This document shows positions 1 through 8,859 of a stretch of DNA of 64,000 nucleotides, piece after piece. The translations under genes were made by a program, and so were the position numbers. The notes beneath the pieces are model-generated. The model worked only from the letters and a program-made list of their open reading frames with translations, was not told the origin of the DNA and did not search any database. Numbering within the stretch: position 1 is the stretch's first letter; each line of letters starts with the position of its first letter. The stretch lies in the NCBI RefSeq assembly GCF_002088945.1, contig NZ_NCSU01000006.1, positions 1 through 64,000 of the forward strand. Reading direction: 5' to 3'. This stretch comes from Henriciella pelagia. Its GTDB lineage: Bacteria; Pseudomonadota; Alphaproteobacteria; Caulobacterales; Hyphomonadaceae.

Positions 1-396
1 GAACGCAAGCTCAATTCCCGTGATGTGCTCGACACGCTGGGCGAACTGTTCGTGCATCATGGTCCGCCGGAGCATATCCGCTCCGATAATGGACCGGAGT
101 TCATCGCCACCGCCCTGCGCGAATGGCTTGGCCGGATCGGCGTGAAGACGCTCTATATCGAACCGGGTTCACCATGGGAAAACGGATACTGCGAGAGCTT
201 CAACTCCAAGCTTCGCGACGAGTTGTTGGCGAGGGAAATCTTCTTTGATTTGCGCGAGGCGAAAGTCCTGATCGAGACCTGGCGGCGGCACTACAACACC
301 GCGCGCCCACACTCTTCTCTGGGCTACCGCCCGCCCCACAAACCATCTTGCCCGCGGCGTTCATACTGCCTTACTGTGAGGATGTGGCGGCATGAA
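1..396 (+). pseudogene. IS3-family transposase (OrfB, rve domain), C-terminal part, frameshifted
   Basis: The window opens inside the integrase-type catalytic domain of an IS3-family (IS407-like) OrfB transposase. The second catalytic Asp (RSDNGPEF) and the catalytic Glu (NGYCESFNSKLRDEL) are visible, followed by the family-typical end WRRHYNTARPHSSLGYRPP. Straight after RPP, near base 335, the frame is broken. The ancestral continuation (PQTILPAAFILPY...) runs in another frame to a TGA at 394-396, while the original frame reads on to 600 through non-homologous sequence. A small deletion (about 4 nt, or an equivalent frame change) would explain this. The first Asp and OrfA lie outside the window. 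Non-functional as seen. Confidence 0.85.
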
Positions 397-429
397 CGCC
401 GCTACGTGGAAACCGCCGGACTAACATTA

Positions 430-458
430 CTGGTGGACCACCTCAGTGGGGCAGTGCA
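430..458. repeat. Putative right terminal inverted repeat of the IS3-family element
   Basis: Read on the minus strand, this segment begins TGCACTGCCCCACTGAGGTG and continues GTCCACCA. That resembles the CTGCCCC...GTGGTCCA ends of IS407-group elements. It lies about 35 bases beyond the transposase stop, where the right end is expected. The left end is outside the window, so the match cannot be confirmed as an inverted repeat here. Confidence 0.55.
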
Positions 459-462
459 GATT

Positions 463-531
463 TCAGCCGGTTTTCCCTGCCGACAAGGCGACGATCAAGT
501 CTGCGTTGAGGTGGGTATAACGCTTCAGCAT
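463..531 (-). pseudogene. Tyrosine recombinase (phage-type integrase), C-terminal remnant
   Basis: The last 22 codons in this frame read MLKRYTHLNADLIVALSAGK then TG and stop. MLKRYTHL is the characteristic segment around the catalytic Tyr of tyrosine recombinases (GH-x-MLKRYTHL-x-A). A stop codon lies directly upstream in frame, so only the tail remains. It sits 5 bases from the presumed end of the neighbouring IS element, which suggests the IS jumped beside or into an older integrated element. The gap from here to kdgK (532-754) shows no other gene; it contains a 14-bp palindrome at 607-620. Confidence 0.55.
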
Positions 532-754
532 CTACCTGTAATTGAGGCCTATAAAAGCCTTTCAAACGGCGCCAGTGATATTACCCGCGTGAGCTATTAA
601 CGCTTTAAAACCATGGTTTTTTATGGCGTCGAACAGCGCTTGGTACTTCTGTCTAATTCCCTCCGGGCCCACCATTCGTCGCGCCGGACGACGACCAGTT
701 CGGAACGCCCCTTTCGATGCCCACCAATTATGGGACGCGGCTTATCGCTCAAGA

Positions 755-1774
755 TTAGCGGCGGAGTTGCCCGAAACGGTCGGCAGCGACGATCGCGTCG
801 ACTTCTTCGACGGAGACAGCGTTGCTGTCGCCGTGGATGGAGTGTTTCAGACAGTTGGCGGCCGCACCAAATTCCAGTGCGGCAGCTGGGCCGCGCCCCT
901 GAGCCAGCCCAAATATCAGTCCGGCGCAGAACGCATCGCCCGTTCCAACGCGATCCACGATGGATGTCATTTCATAGCTGCGCGAGACATAGCAGCCGTC
1001 ACGTGTTCGCAGGTGAGCACTCCAGCTGTGTCGCTCTGCCGATTGGGAGTCGCGAAGCGTGACCGCAACATTTGAAAAATCGGGAAAATGCGCAAACAGC
1101 TTTTCGGTGAGCGATTCAGCCCATTCGGTACTTCCGTTCTCGCCATCGCCATCGATACCAAGACAATGCGCGCAGTCACCACGACCCGCGATGAGAGTAT
1201 CTGCCAGTGCGGCCAGGCTCGGCATCACGTCGCTGGCCTTCCTGCCGTATTGCCACAGCCGCTCGCGGTAATTGAGATCGAGGGAGACATGAACGTTCCG
1301 CCGACGGGCTTCCTGCATGCTGATGGCCGCAAGCTGGCGCGACGCCTCCGACAGTGCTGGCGTGATGCCACTTATGTGAAACCAGTCAGCGCCCCTGAAG
1401 GCTGCATCCCAATCGATCTCATCCGGAGACATGTGTGCGAATACGCTGTCAGCCCGGTCGTAGACGACGCAGCCTGAGCGAAAGTCAGCGCCTTCCTCCA
1501 TGAAGTAGAGGCCGAGGCGTCCGGGGTGCAATAGGATGCTCGTCGTATCGATACCATGGGCCCTCAGAAAGCGAAGGGCCTGAGCCCCGAGTTCGCCGCG
1601 CGGTAATGCCGTCACAAACCGGGAATGGACACCAAATTCAGCGAGCGAGACGGCGACATTTGCTTCAGCGCCGCCATGACAGACCTCAAATGAATTGGCT
1701 TGCCGCAGCCGCAGCTTGCCAGGAGGCTTCAGGCGCATCATCAGCTCGCCCAACGTCACAATGGTCTTTGTCAT
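755..1774 (-). CDS. kdgK: 2-keto-3-deoxygluconate kinase (PfkB/ribokinase family)
   Basis: This 339-residue sugar kinase should phosphorylate KDG to KDPG with ATP in the cytoplasm, the last step before aldol cleavage in alginate catabolism. It shows the N-terminal substrate-binding pattern GELMMRL and GGAEANVA (residues 9-41). The PfkB signature DRVGTGDAFCAG is near residues 274-285, with the catalytic base Asp280. Length is normal for KdgK. It is the last gene of the minus-strand operon, 34 nt after the reductase gene. Beyond its stop comes insertion-sequence debris, so an expected aldolase (eda) does not follow. A related hexose kinase specificity cannot be excluded, but the context favours KDG. 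Confidence 0.85.
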   Translation of the reverse strand: MTKTIVTLGELMMRLKPPGKLRLRQANSFEVCHGGAEANVAVSLAEFGVHSRFVTALPRGELGAQALRFLRAHGIDTTSILLHPGRLGLYFMEEGADFRSGCVVYDRADSVFAHMSPDEIDWDAAFRGADWFHISGITPALSEASRQLAAISMQEARRRNVHVSLDLNYRERLWQYGRKASDVMPSLAALADTLIAGRGDCAHCLGIDGDGENGSTEWAESLTEKLFAHFPDFSNVAVTLRDSQSAERHSWSAHLRTRDGCYVSRSYEMTSIVDRVGTGDAFCAGLIFGLAQGRGPAAALEFGAAANCLKHSIHGDSNAVSVEEVDAIVAADRFGQLRR

Positions 1775-1808
1775 GGGAACGCCTTTCCGAAGCAGCAGGA
1801 TTTATCGC

Positions 1809-2690
1809 TTACTTCTTCAGTTCGACGAAGTAGTCGAAGATTTCGGGCACATTGCCGGGGCCCATTCCCGCTTCGACGGCAGCCTGGAGGTTTGTCGACG
1901 TGCCTTCTGCGATGAGGGATCGCGAACCCAGATCGGAGATCATCTGGTTGAAATATCTGAGGTCCTTGTTCGCATTGTTGATGGAAAAGCCGAGGTCGCT
2001 GACGCCATCCACCGCGTAATTCTTACAGAATTTCATGAACGGCGAATTGGATGGACCTGCCGACATGATATCGTAGAGCTGTCCGCGATCGACGCCCGCG
2101 AGTTCAGCCGCGGCGAAAGCCTGCGACATCGCGCAGACCGTCGTCATTCCCATGAAATTGTTGATCAGTTTCGTCACATGCCCTGATCCCAACGGGCCGA
2201 GATAGAAGACGTTTTCGCCCTGTTCCTTGAGGATGGGCTCATATTTGTCGAATGTGACCTTGGCGCCTCCGGCCATGATGTTGAGCAGGCCATCCTTGGC
2301 ATGGGCAGGCGTGCGACCAAGTGGGGCGTCGATCATTCCGGCCCCTTTCTTTGCGAGATCAGCGCCGATTTTCTGGGTTGAGGCCGGGATGGATGTTCCG
2401 AAGTCGATCAGGACGGAGCCTTCCTTGATGCCTTCGAGGATCCCGTCCTCGCCATAGACGAGTTTCTCGACCACTTCCGATGTGGTCACGCACAATTCGA
2501 TGATGTCGCTCTTGGAGGCGAGTTCCTTTGGTGTCTTGGCTTCGGTCGCATTTCCCCGGTCGAGCACGGCCTGAACTGCATCCTTGTTGAGGTCCATGAC
2601 GATGACCTCGAATCCCCGCTTTTGCAGGTTCTCGACCATATTCCCGCCCATTAGTCCGAGACCGATAAAACCAATCACTGGTTTCGACAT
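1809..2690 (-). CDS. NAD(P)-dependent beta-hydroxyacid dehydrogenase, probable DEH reductase (DehR-like)
   Basis: This 293-residue protein belongs to the 3-hydroxyisobutyrate dehydrogenase family. It has a Rossmann motif GFIGLGLMGGNM (7-18) and the family lysine in HVTKLINNFM (Lys174). The usual substrate motif DAPVSGG is replaced by DAPLGRTPAHAKDG (121-134), so this is not an ordinary HIBADH. In Vibrio splendidus a member of the same family (DehR) reduces 4-deoxy-L-erythro-5-hexoseulose uronate to KDG. Position between the uronate transporter and kdgK makes that role likely here, in place of the SDR-type reductase of sphingomonads. Tartronate semialdehyde reductase is the main alternative. 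Confidence 0.72.
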   Translation of the reverse strand: MSKPVIGFIGLGLMGGNMVENLQKRGFEVIVMDLNKDAVQAVLDRGNATEAKTPKELASKSDIIELCVTTSEVVEKLVYGEDGILEGIKEGSVLIDFGTSIPASTQKIGADLAKKGAGMIDAPLGRTPAHAKDGLLNIMAGGAKVTFDKYEPILKEQGENVFYLGPLGSGHVTKLINNFMGMTTVCAMSQAFAAAELAGVDRGQLYDIMSAGPSNSPFMKFCKNYAVDGVSDLGFSINNANKDLRYFNQMISDLGSRSLIAEGTSTNLQAAVEAGMGPGNVPEIFDYFVELKK

Positions 2691-2723
2691 ATTGATATCT
2701 CCGTTCCGTATTTCGAATGTTTG

Positions 2724-4082
2724 CTAGAGCGCAGGCGCATTGCGCGGTTTCAGCGGTTCAATCCGGCCGCAAAGGACCCAGACCGCGAACAGGGCGAGAA
2801 GAGCGAGCCCAGCGCCTATGATGAATACGGGCGCATAATTGTCGCCCTGGGTGATCACTGGCACGAGAAAGGTGAGGCCGGCCGCTCCGAGCTTGGCGGC
2901 CATGCCGGCAAAGCCCGAGAGCGTTCCGACAGACTTGCCGCTGTAGAAGTCGCTTGGCAGGGTCTGCACGTTGCCGATGGCTGTCTGGAAGCCGAACAGG
3001 ATAACCGCCATGATGATGACTGCGATCGTGGCGAGGGTCGTTGTGGCCGGGGTGGCCATGCCAAGCACCGATGACACCAGGGTTGGGTCCGCCAGCAAAA
3101 GGAGCGCTGGCAGCATGATGAGGCAGCCGAGCGAGATCACCATCTTGCGCGTGGCATCGACCGACCAGCCCGCCTTGATCCGGTTCTGGGCAAGCAGCCC
3201 CCCAAACCAGGCACCCAGCATGGCCCCGAAATACGGGACCCATGCGTAGAGCGCGAGTTCCTTGACTTCCATGTCGTAGACCCGGTTCAGGTAGAGCGGA
3301 ATCCAGACAATGAAGAGCCACCAGATCGGGTCGATCGCCGCTGAGGCAATGATAACCCCCCAGCTCTGCTTGCGGCTGAGGATTTCTGTCGTTCCCGGCG
3401 CATATCCGTCATCGGGCTCGCCGTCCTGGTCGATATCCTGATTGAGCTGACCGGAGAGGATATATGTGCGTTCGCTCTCACTGAGCCACTGATGGGATTT
3501 TGGCGGCGACTTTACCAGCACCCACCACGGCACCAGCCAGAGGAAGCCAAGGAGGCCGACGAGAATGAAGATCATGTGCCAGCTGAAATGGATGGACAGA
3601 AAGCCGATGATCGGGATGGAGATCAGTCCGCCAATGGCGGCCCCGGAATTGAAAATTCCCTGAGCGAATGCGCGCTCCTTGGTCGGAAACCATTCCGCAT
3701 TCGCCTTGGCTGCGCCGGGCCAGTTGCCGGCCTCGGCGATACCGAGAATAGACCGAAACAGGCTGAATGACGCGACGCCACGCGCAAAGGCGTGCAGGAT
3801 GGTGGCGATCGACCAGACGCCAATTGAAAGCGCGAAGCCGAGCCGTGTGCCGATCCAGTCGAATATCTTGCCGAAGATGGCCTGGCCGAAAGCGTAGGAG
3901 AAGATGAAGACGACGGAAATGAAACCGTAGATCTGGTCGACCTGAGCAGCCGATTTATCCGGGTAGAGTTCGGCTGAAATGTCCGGCCACAGTACGCTCA
4001 GCGTCTGCCGGTCGATATAGTTGATGACCGTCGCAAGTGCGACAAGGCTGACTACCCACCATCGTAGACCCTTGATAGTCAT
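2724..4082 (-). CDS. MFS transporter, hexuronate/anion-cation symporter type
   Basis: This 452-residue inner-membrane transporter has about 12 hydrophobic segments. The N-terminal signature VINYIDRQTLSVLWPDI is typical of the ACS (ExuT/GudP-like) branch of the major facilitator superfamily. The motif GKIFDWIGTRLGF corresponds to the conserved loop 2-3 motif. It begins 2 nt after the kdgF stop, so the two are translationally coupled. Flanked by alginate-degradation enzymes, it most likely imports the unsaturated monouronate or DEH from the periplasm by proton symport. The substrate itself is inferred from context. Confidence 0.85.
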   Translation of the reverse strand: MTIKGLRWWVVSLVALATVINYIDRQTLSVLWPDISAELYPDKSAAQVDQIYGFISVVFIFSYAFGQAIFGKIFDWIGTRLGFALSIGVWSIATILHAFARGVASFSLFRSILGIAEAGNWPGAAKANAEWFPTKERAFAQGIFNSGAAIGGLISIPIIGFLSIHFSWHMIFILVGLLGFLWLVPWWVLVKSPPKSHQWLSESERTYILSGQLNQDIDQDGEPDDGYAPGTTEILSRKQSWGVIIASAAIDPIWWLFIVWIPLYLNRVYDMEVKELALYAWVPYFGAMLGAWFGGLLAQNRIKAGWSVDATRKMVISLGCLIMLPALLLLADPTLVSSVLGMATPATTTLATIAVIIMAVILFGFQTAIGNVQTLPSDFYSGKSVGTLSGFAGMAAKLGAAGLTFLVPVITQGDNYAPVFIIGAGLALLALFAVWVLCGRIEPLKPRNAPAL

Positions 4083-4084
4083 GA

Positions 4085-4447
4085 TCAGTATCCCCCGCCA
4101 GTCAGGAAGTCCTCGCGGGCAGGGCTGAAAATATCGAGCAGGATGCCCTCTTCGAGGCAGACCGCGCCATGATCAGCGCCAGATGGGACAAAGAAGCAGC
4201 CACCTTCTTCCAGCACTTCGGTCTTTCCATCGACGAAGACCTCAAATTTGCCTTTCAGGACATAAGCGGTCTGCGTGTGGGGATGAGAATGGACCTCGCC
4301 GACCGCGCCTTTGTCGAACCAGACCTTTACAAGCATCAGGTCCGCGTCGTAGCCGAGCAATTTTCGATGCATGCCATTGCCAAGATCCTCTGCGCCCTCA
4401 CGTGGGCTGTGCATGAACAGTTCCGACTGCGCGAGTGTTTTGGACAT
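4085..4447 (-). CDS. kdgF: KdgF-like cupin, unsaturated uronate linearising enzyme
   Basis: This is a single-domain cupin of 120 residues. The first cupin motif GEVHSHPHTQTAYVLKG (50-66) supplies metal ligands (His53, His55, Gln59), and the second, FFVPSGADHGA (85-95), supplies His93. KdgF proteins convert 4,5-unsaturated galacturonate or alginate monouronate to the linear keto form (DKI or DEH), speeding a step that otherwise occurs spontaneously. It lies between the PL17 lyase, 28 nt upstream, and the uronate transporter, exactly where that activity is needed. Assignment rests on context plus the cupin fold; small cupins are otherwise functionally diverse. Confidence 0.75.
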   Translation of the reverse strand: MSKTLAQSELFMHSPREGAEDLGNGMHRKLLGYDADLMLVKVWFDKGAVGEVHSHPHTQTAYVLKGKFEVFVDGKTEVLEEGGCFFVPSGADHGAVCLEEGILLDIFSPAREDFLTGGGY

Positions 4448-4475
4448 CGAGTAATCTCCCCTTGGCCCTGCGGGC

Positions 4476-6650
4476 TCAGTTGTCTTGCTGAATAACGGTG
4501 ACAGGCCCCGTCCAGCTTATCGGCTGGCCGTCGAGCGTGATTGAGTGACTGGCGTCAGGAGCCGGATTATCCGCCCAGAGCACCTGTGTTCGTTCGCCGG
4601 TCTCGGCGATGATCGTGTAGACGGCAACGTCTCCCGCAGCTGTCTGGCTGATGCTCGCGACAGAACTGCCGGAAAAGACGGTTACTTCCTCGTCATTGTC
4701 ATACCGTCCGTGGCGTTCGTAGACGGAGACGAAATCGGCATTTTCGTTTTCCAGACGCAAGACCAGCGCCTGCTCACGTCGCAGATTGTCGTTCGGATCG
4801 TTGGCGCCGAGTTGCGTGAGGTAAGCGGTTACCGGCGCGTTGGCAAAAAACGTCAGAGTGTAGAACTTGTCGTCGATCAGCCATGACAGGTTGGACACTG
4901 TCTCCAATGGCTGAGACGTCGCGCGTTGCCATAGATGTTGGTACCCGTTGTCAGTGCCGAATGGTGTAAGCTGCGTCGTCGCGTGATCGAGCTCAAAGCC
5001 GGTTTCGATCAGTTGGCCCTTGAAGTGAACAGGCAGATCATAGCTGTGCGCTTCATCGCTGCGGGCTCGCATGACGTCGATCACGTATTCGCCGCCTGAA
5101 GGGCGAGGAACCATTGCGACCAGGCGCTGCAGCGAGACCCCATCATAGGCCGTGTCGAGCGTTGCAGCCGTAAGCTGGATCTCGCCATCAGACTGGAAGG
5201 CCAGAACCTGCGGCGCAAATTCCTGGGCGACTTTCCAGTCGGCGCCAAACTGGCTCTGCTGATCCACGACCAGGACATTGTGGGCGATGGACTGTTTGGC
5301 CCAGCTAGTGTTTTCCGGCAGGTAATGCCCGCCATTCTTGGGCTCAACATTGAGAAAGCGCGCGGCACCATAATCGGCGACGACTTCATGCCCGTTGTCG
5401 TAGTAAAGTATGCCGAGCCGGTCGAAGTGACCGTGGCCCAAACCTTGGGAGGTTGGTTTGAAGACCACGGCCGCCGCGTCCTTCGCGCTGCTGGAGCGAA
5501 GAACAGCAAGTGCGCCCTGATCGCCCGCCGGACCGTCGCGCAGGAGGAGGGATTCAAATTCAAAAGGGGCGGCCATTCCGGCGGCGAGATCACGCGCCAG
5601 TTTCCTGCCTTCCGGGGTCGGCACGACATTGCCCTGTAGCTTTACGACGTCGAGCAGGGTCGGATCGCCATTCAGGTCGTAGAGAATGGCCAGAGCGTAT
5701 CTGAGCTCCGCTGTGTTCAGACCTTTCTCGCGAATGGCGTCATTGATCGGAAAAAAGCGGCCAGCATAGCTCTGCTGGATGGTAGCGTAGACAGCCTTCT
5801 GGAGTATGCCGTCGCGATAATCGAAAATTTGGCGCTCTGGCTCATTCTCTTCCACCGCCTGAGCAAAGAGTATGAAAGGCATGAGCGCGAAGCGCTGGTA
5901 ATATGGGCCTTCGGCATAGTAGCCGTCGGGTGAGAACAATTCATCCAGCTGACGCAGGAAACCTGCATCCCCGGATTCGTCGAGGCCGAGCAGGGCCTGC
6001 TTCACCCAGGCGTCCTCATCGAGCGCGTATCCTGTCAATCCTACGGCAGCGACGGCCCAGGTTCCGTGATTGTGGATCTTGTTGAATGTTGCCGGCTGCC
6101 CTTCCGAGAGGAACTTTGCCATCGGCCGCAGCACACCGGTTTCAATCCTGGACCCGGTATCCGGATCAAGATCTGCCCTGATCGCATCGTAGCCCTGGAC
6201 GGCGTAGACCAGCCACATTGCTTCATTCAGGCTCTGCCAGAATAACCGGCCGGGCGTTTGCTCCTTTTGCTGCGGGTGCAGTCCGAGAGCCGGATACATC
6301 GCGGCGTAATCGAGCAACACAGAAGCCGCAAAATCGCGGTACCGCTCATCTCCCGTCAGTTCGAACAGCATGCCTGCTTCATAGATGGTCTTTGCGTTCT
6401 GCTTGTGCTGCTCGTGAGTGTAACCTCCGCCGGCATCCACGGGCTGTGGGACAGGCACACCAACTTCCATTCGCTTGTGGAGATTGTCTTTGACCGCCGA
6501 GATCGTGCGATCGAACAGCGGTGCGATGCTCTCGCTGGAATTCGCCTCGGACGCCGGAGCGGCTGAAGACGTGCAACTGGAGACGGCAGGGGCAAGCGCG
6601 CAGAGAGCGATGCTGGCGACCGTAGTGCGAAGGAATGAAGTCGAATTCAT
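4476..6650 (-). CDS. Oligo-alginate lyase, polysaccharide lyase family 17 (lipoprotein)
   Basis: A 724-residue exo-acting lyase expected to release unsaturated monouronates from alginate oligosaccharides. The signal sequence ends in a possible lipobox (AVSSC, Cys26), so it is probably membrane-anchored facing the periplasm. An (alpha/alpha) barrel follows, with the PL17 catalytic region KIHNHGTW (Asn194, His195) and EGPYYQRFALMPF (Tyr250/Tyr251). Then comes a heparinase II/III-type beta-sheet domain (GHGHFDRLGILYY and onward). Length matches the family. Its Shine-Dalgarno AGGTAGG overlaps the end of the PL6 gene, with only 4 nt between stop and start, so the two lyases are co-translated. Confidence 0.9.
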   Translation of the reverse strand: MNSTSFLRTTVASIALCALAPAVSSCTSSAAPASEANSSESIAPLFDRTISAVKDNLHKRMEVGVPVPQPVDAGGGYTHEQHKQNAKTIYEAGMLFELTGDERYRDFAASVLLDYAAMYPALGLHPQQKEQTPGRLFWQSLNEAMWLVYAVQGYDAIRADLDPDTGSRIETGVLRPMAKFLSEGQPATFNKIHNHGTWAVAAVGLTGYALDEDAWVKQALLGLDESGDAGFLRQLDELFSPDGYYAEGPYYQRFALMPFILFAQAVEENEPERQIFDYRDGILQKAVYATIQQSYAGRFFPINDAIREKGLNTAELRYALAILYDLNGDPTLLDVVKLQGNVVPTPEGRKLARDLAAGMAAPFEFESLLLRDGPAGDQGALAVLRSSSAKDAAAVVFKPTSQGLGHGHFDRLGILYYDNGHEVVADYGAARFLNVEPKNGGHYLPENTSWAKQSIAHNVLVVDQQSQFGADWKVAQEFAPQVLAFQSDGEIQLTAATLDTAYDGVSLQRLVAMVPRPSGGEYVIDVMRARSDEAHSYDLPVHFKGQLIETGFELDHATTQLTPFGTDNGYQHLWQRATSQPLETVSNLSWLIDDKFYTLTFFANAPVTAYLTQLGANDPNDNLRREQALVLRLENENADFVSVYERHGRYDNDEEVTVFSGSSVASISQTAAGDVAVYTIIAETGERTQVLWADNPAPDASHSITLDGQPISWTGPVTVIQQDN

Positions 6651-6654
6651 TGTC

Positions 6655-8859
6655 CTACCTCATGTCCACGGTGTTCAGCACGGACCCGCCCTCGGGGCCA
6701 GCGATCGAGTTCCCCGATACATCGACAACTGGATTACCGGTCGTGATGATCAGCTTTGCCGGCCTGGCATCAGAAATCTGGTTGCCAGTCAGCTCGAGGT
6801 TCTGAACGCCGTGCGCCAGGAACAGCGGTGCACTGTTTTGCCCAATATCGGTAAATCTGGAGTCTCGTACCCAGAGATGAGGGCCGAACGTGCTCTCATC
6901 GCGACCGCCGCGATAGACAGCGGCCACTGATCCGCCGACGCGGTCAAATGTGCTGTCTTCAATCACGACATATTCGGCGTTGTAGATACCGTAATCATCG
7001 GTTTCGGTATCGAGCTTTATGACCGTGCCGGAGATGTCGCTGAAGGTAGAGGCGGTAATCTCAATCCGGTCGTAGAATGTGCCCTTGGCCGCCGATATCA
7101 CCGAGAATCCCTTGTTTACGTCAAACTGGGAGAACGTCATGTCGTGCAGTTCGACAGTGTGGTTTCCGGCTCCGCCCATGGATGTTGTCGAGATGAAGCT
7201 GTTGCCGCTGCTATCGGGAGAATTGACTCCGGACACTTCCAGTCCCTTCAGTCTGAGGCTCCCATTGGCCGATAGGAGGATGAAGTTCGGACGCTCAAAA
7301 GTGAGGACAGGCGGATTGCTTGGGTCCGCTGCTTCAATCGTGACCGGCACGCGCAGATTGACGAGCCGTGATTCTTCATAATCGCCGGGGGCAAGCACGA
7401 GTGTGTCCCCAGCGGATGCGTTGGCAAGAGCGGAAGATAACGCATCCGGTCCGGCAGCGACTTCAATGCGCGCGCCGCCGTCGAACGGTGATGTGACAGG
7501 TGCCTTTGGATACCAGCTTACGCCTGTTTCGTCGCGCGAGATACCGACGTCGGGTGTTTCCCGGAGCATGTCAGTTGCGACGGAGGAGGGGACGACTTGG
7601 AACCCATATGCGATTGGGCCGGGAGGTTGCGCTGTTGCGACGTTGCCCTCAAAGACGAGGCCGCTCAGATCGTCCTGAATCCTGAACGGAGATGCGTCCG
7701 CCTCTCCGACGACTATGTTGTCGCGAAAGATCGAGTTGACCGGCACGGCGGTACGCTCGGCGTCAGATCCTTCGGCCAGCTCGATGCGCCGTACAGCTTC
7801 AAAACTGTTGCCTTCGATGAGCGCACCATCAACCTGATGATACCGATTGATGGGCGAGTCCGGCACACCATTCATGACAACGAGCGCACCTGAAAATCGC
7901 TCGCCCGTCAGGTTCTTGAAGTAATTGTTGCGAATGGTCTGCCGGGCATTGATTACGCGAACGCCGCCCGTGTAAGGCGCGCCGTCGCCGTCAAACAGGT
8001 TATTCTCGACCAGCGTGTCGTTGCCGTGGCGCAGCGTAAGCGTGCCTCTGGACTGGAAGAATGTGTTGCCGCGAAACGTGTTGCCGCCTGACTTGTTGGA
8101 AATGATTTCCACCTCGCCGCTGCAGCGATCAAAATAGTTGTTTTCGACAAGCGTACCGGACCGGCTCAGGGAGTAATGACTCGTACCGATTCGAAGGGTC
8201 TCCCCGCCATTGGAACCGAAGACTGGGCGTGGTCCGAAGTAATTATTCCGGATCACATGATCGTTTTCCTGGCTCTCCTCTGTGTTCAGCCGAACTGCCA
8301 TGGTTGGGCCGGAATTGAGTTTGCCGGAGAGGTGGTTGTGGTCGAAGACATTGTTCTTGCCATACATCACGACCCAGATGTCGCGCTGGGCACGGTCCGG
8401 ATTGGAGTAGTTCTCGATGACGGTGTTGGTGACCCGGGAATTGAAGGCGAGGTTGTCGCTGTCCCGCCGAAAACTGATGACTTCGGCGCGCGGCGTGTAG
8501 CCGTCCCGGAAAACCAGTCCCGAAACGATGATGTGGCTACCGGCCAGTCTCAGGCTGGACTGACCTGAAAGCACGACCTTGCCGGGCGTCTGCGCCCGAA
8601 CGGTTATCGGTTTCTCCGCCGTGCCTTCGGCATCCACGACCGCATCGAAGTCGAGCCAGACGCCATCCGCGAGCACGATGTCCGTGCCAGGGGCGGCAGC
8701 CTTTAAGGCCTCGCTGAATGCCTTTGGGGAGCTGACCATGATGGCCTGGCTCTGCTCAACAATATCAGCCGGCGCGCCAGTGTCTGCACCGGAAATTGGC
8801 TGTGCACATCCGGCCATGGCGAGCGCGAGTGCTGAAGTGGCTAAGGCGTACATGCCCAT
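6655..8859 (-). CDS. Alginate lyase, polysaccharide lyase family 6, two-domain (lipoprotein)
   Basis: This 734-residue right-handed beta-helix lyase cuts alginate by beta-elimination. It has a short signal with lipobox LAMAGC (Cys18). The first beta-helix carries the family catalytic pair as Lys256 (ISNKSGGN) and Arg277 (TLRHGN), 21 residues apart as in chondroitinase B Lys250/Arg271. A second beta-helix begins near residue 465 (GARIEVAAGPDALSSAL), as in two-domain PL6 enzymes such as AlyGC. It is the first gene of the minus-strand operon and starts after a GGGAG ribosome site. Division of labour with PL17 (polymer versus oligomer) is inferred. Confidence 0.88.
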   Translation of the reverse strand: MGMYALATSALALAMAGCAQPISGADTGAPADIVEQSQAIMVSSPKAFSEALKAAAPGTDIVLADGVWLDFDAVVDAEGTAEKPITVRAQTPGKVVLSGQSSLRLAGSHIIVSGLVFRDGYTPRAEVISFRRDSDNLAFNSRVTNTVIENYSNPDRAQRDIWVVMYGKNNVFDHNHLSGKLNSGPTMAVRLNTEESQENDHVIRNNYFGPRPVFGSNGGETLRIGTSHYSLSRSGTLVENNYFDRCSGEVEIISNKSGGNTFRGNTFFQSRGTLTLRHGNDTLVENNLFDGDGAPYTGGVRVINARQTIRNNYFKNLTGERFSGALVVMNGVPDSPINRYHQVDGALIEGNSFEAVRRIELAEGSDAERTAVPVNSIFRDNIVVGEADASPFRIQDDLSGLVFEGNVATAQPPGPIAYGFQVVPSSVATDMLRETPDVGISRDETGVSWYPKAPVTSPFDGGARIEVAAGPDALSSALANASAGDTLVLAPGDYEESRLVNLRVPVTIEAADPSNPPVLTFERPNFILLSANGSLRLKGLEVSGVNSPDSSGNSFISTTSMGGAGNHTVELHDMTFSQFDVNKGFSVISAAKGTFYDRIEITASTFSDISGTVIKLDTETDDYGIYNAEYVVIEDSTFDRVGGSVAAVYRGGRDESTFGPHLWVRDSRFTDIGQNSAPLFLAHGVQNLELTGNQISDARPAKLIITTGNPVVDVSGNSIAGPEGGSVLNTVDMR

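Noticed and set aside
463-600. C-terminal extension of the transposase frame up to 600
   Set aside because: The frame stays open by chance after the frameshift; it runs antisense through the integrase remnant and carries no transposase homology.
607-620. Perfect 14-bp palindrome AAAACCATGGTTTT taken as a terminator of kdgK
   Set aside because: The stem is mostly A-T, lies 135 nt beyond the kdgK stop inside mobile-element debris, and has no proper U-tract for that strand.
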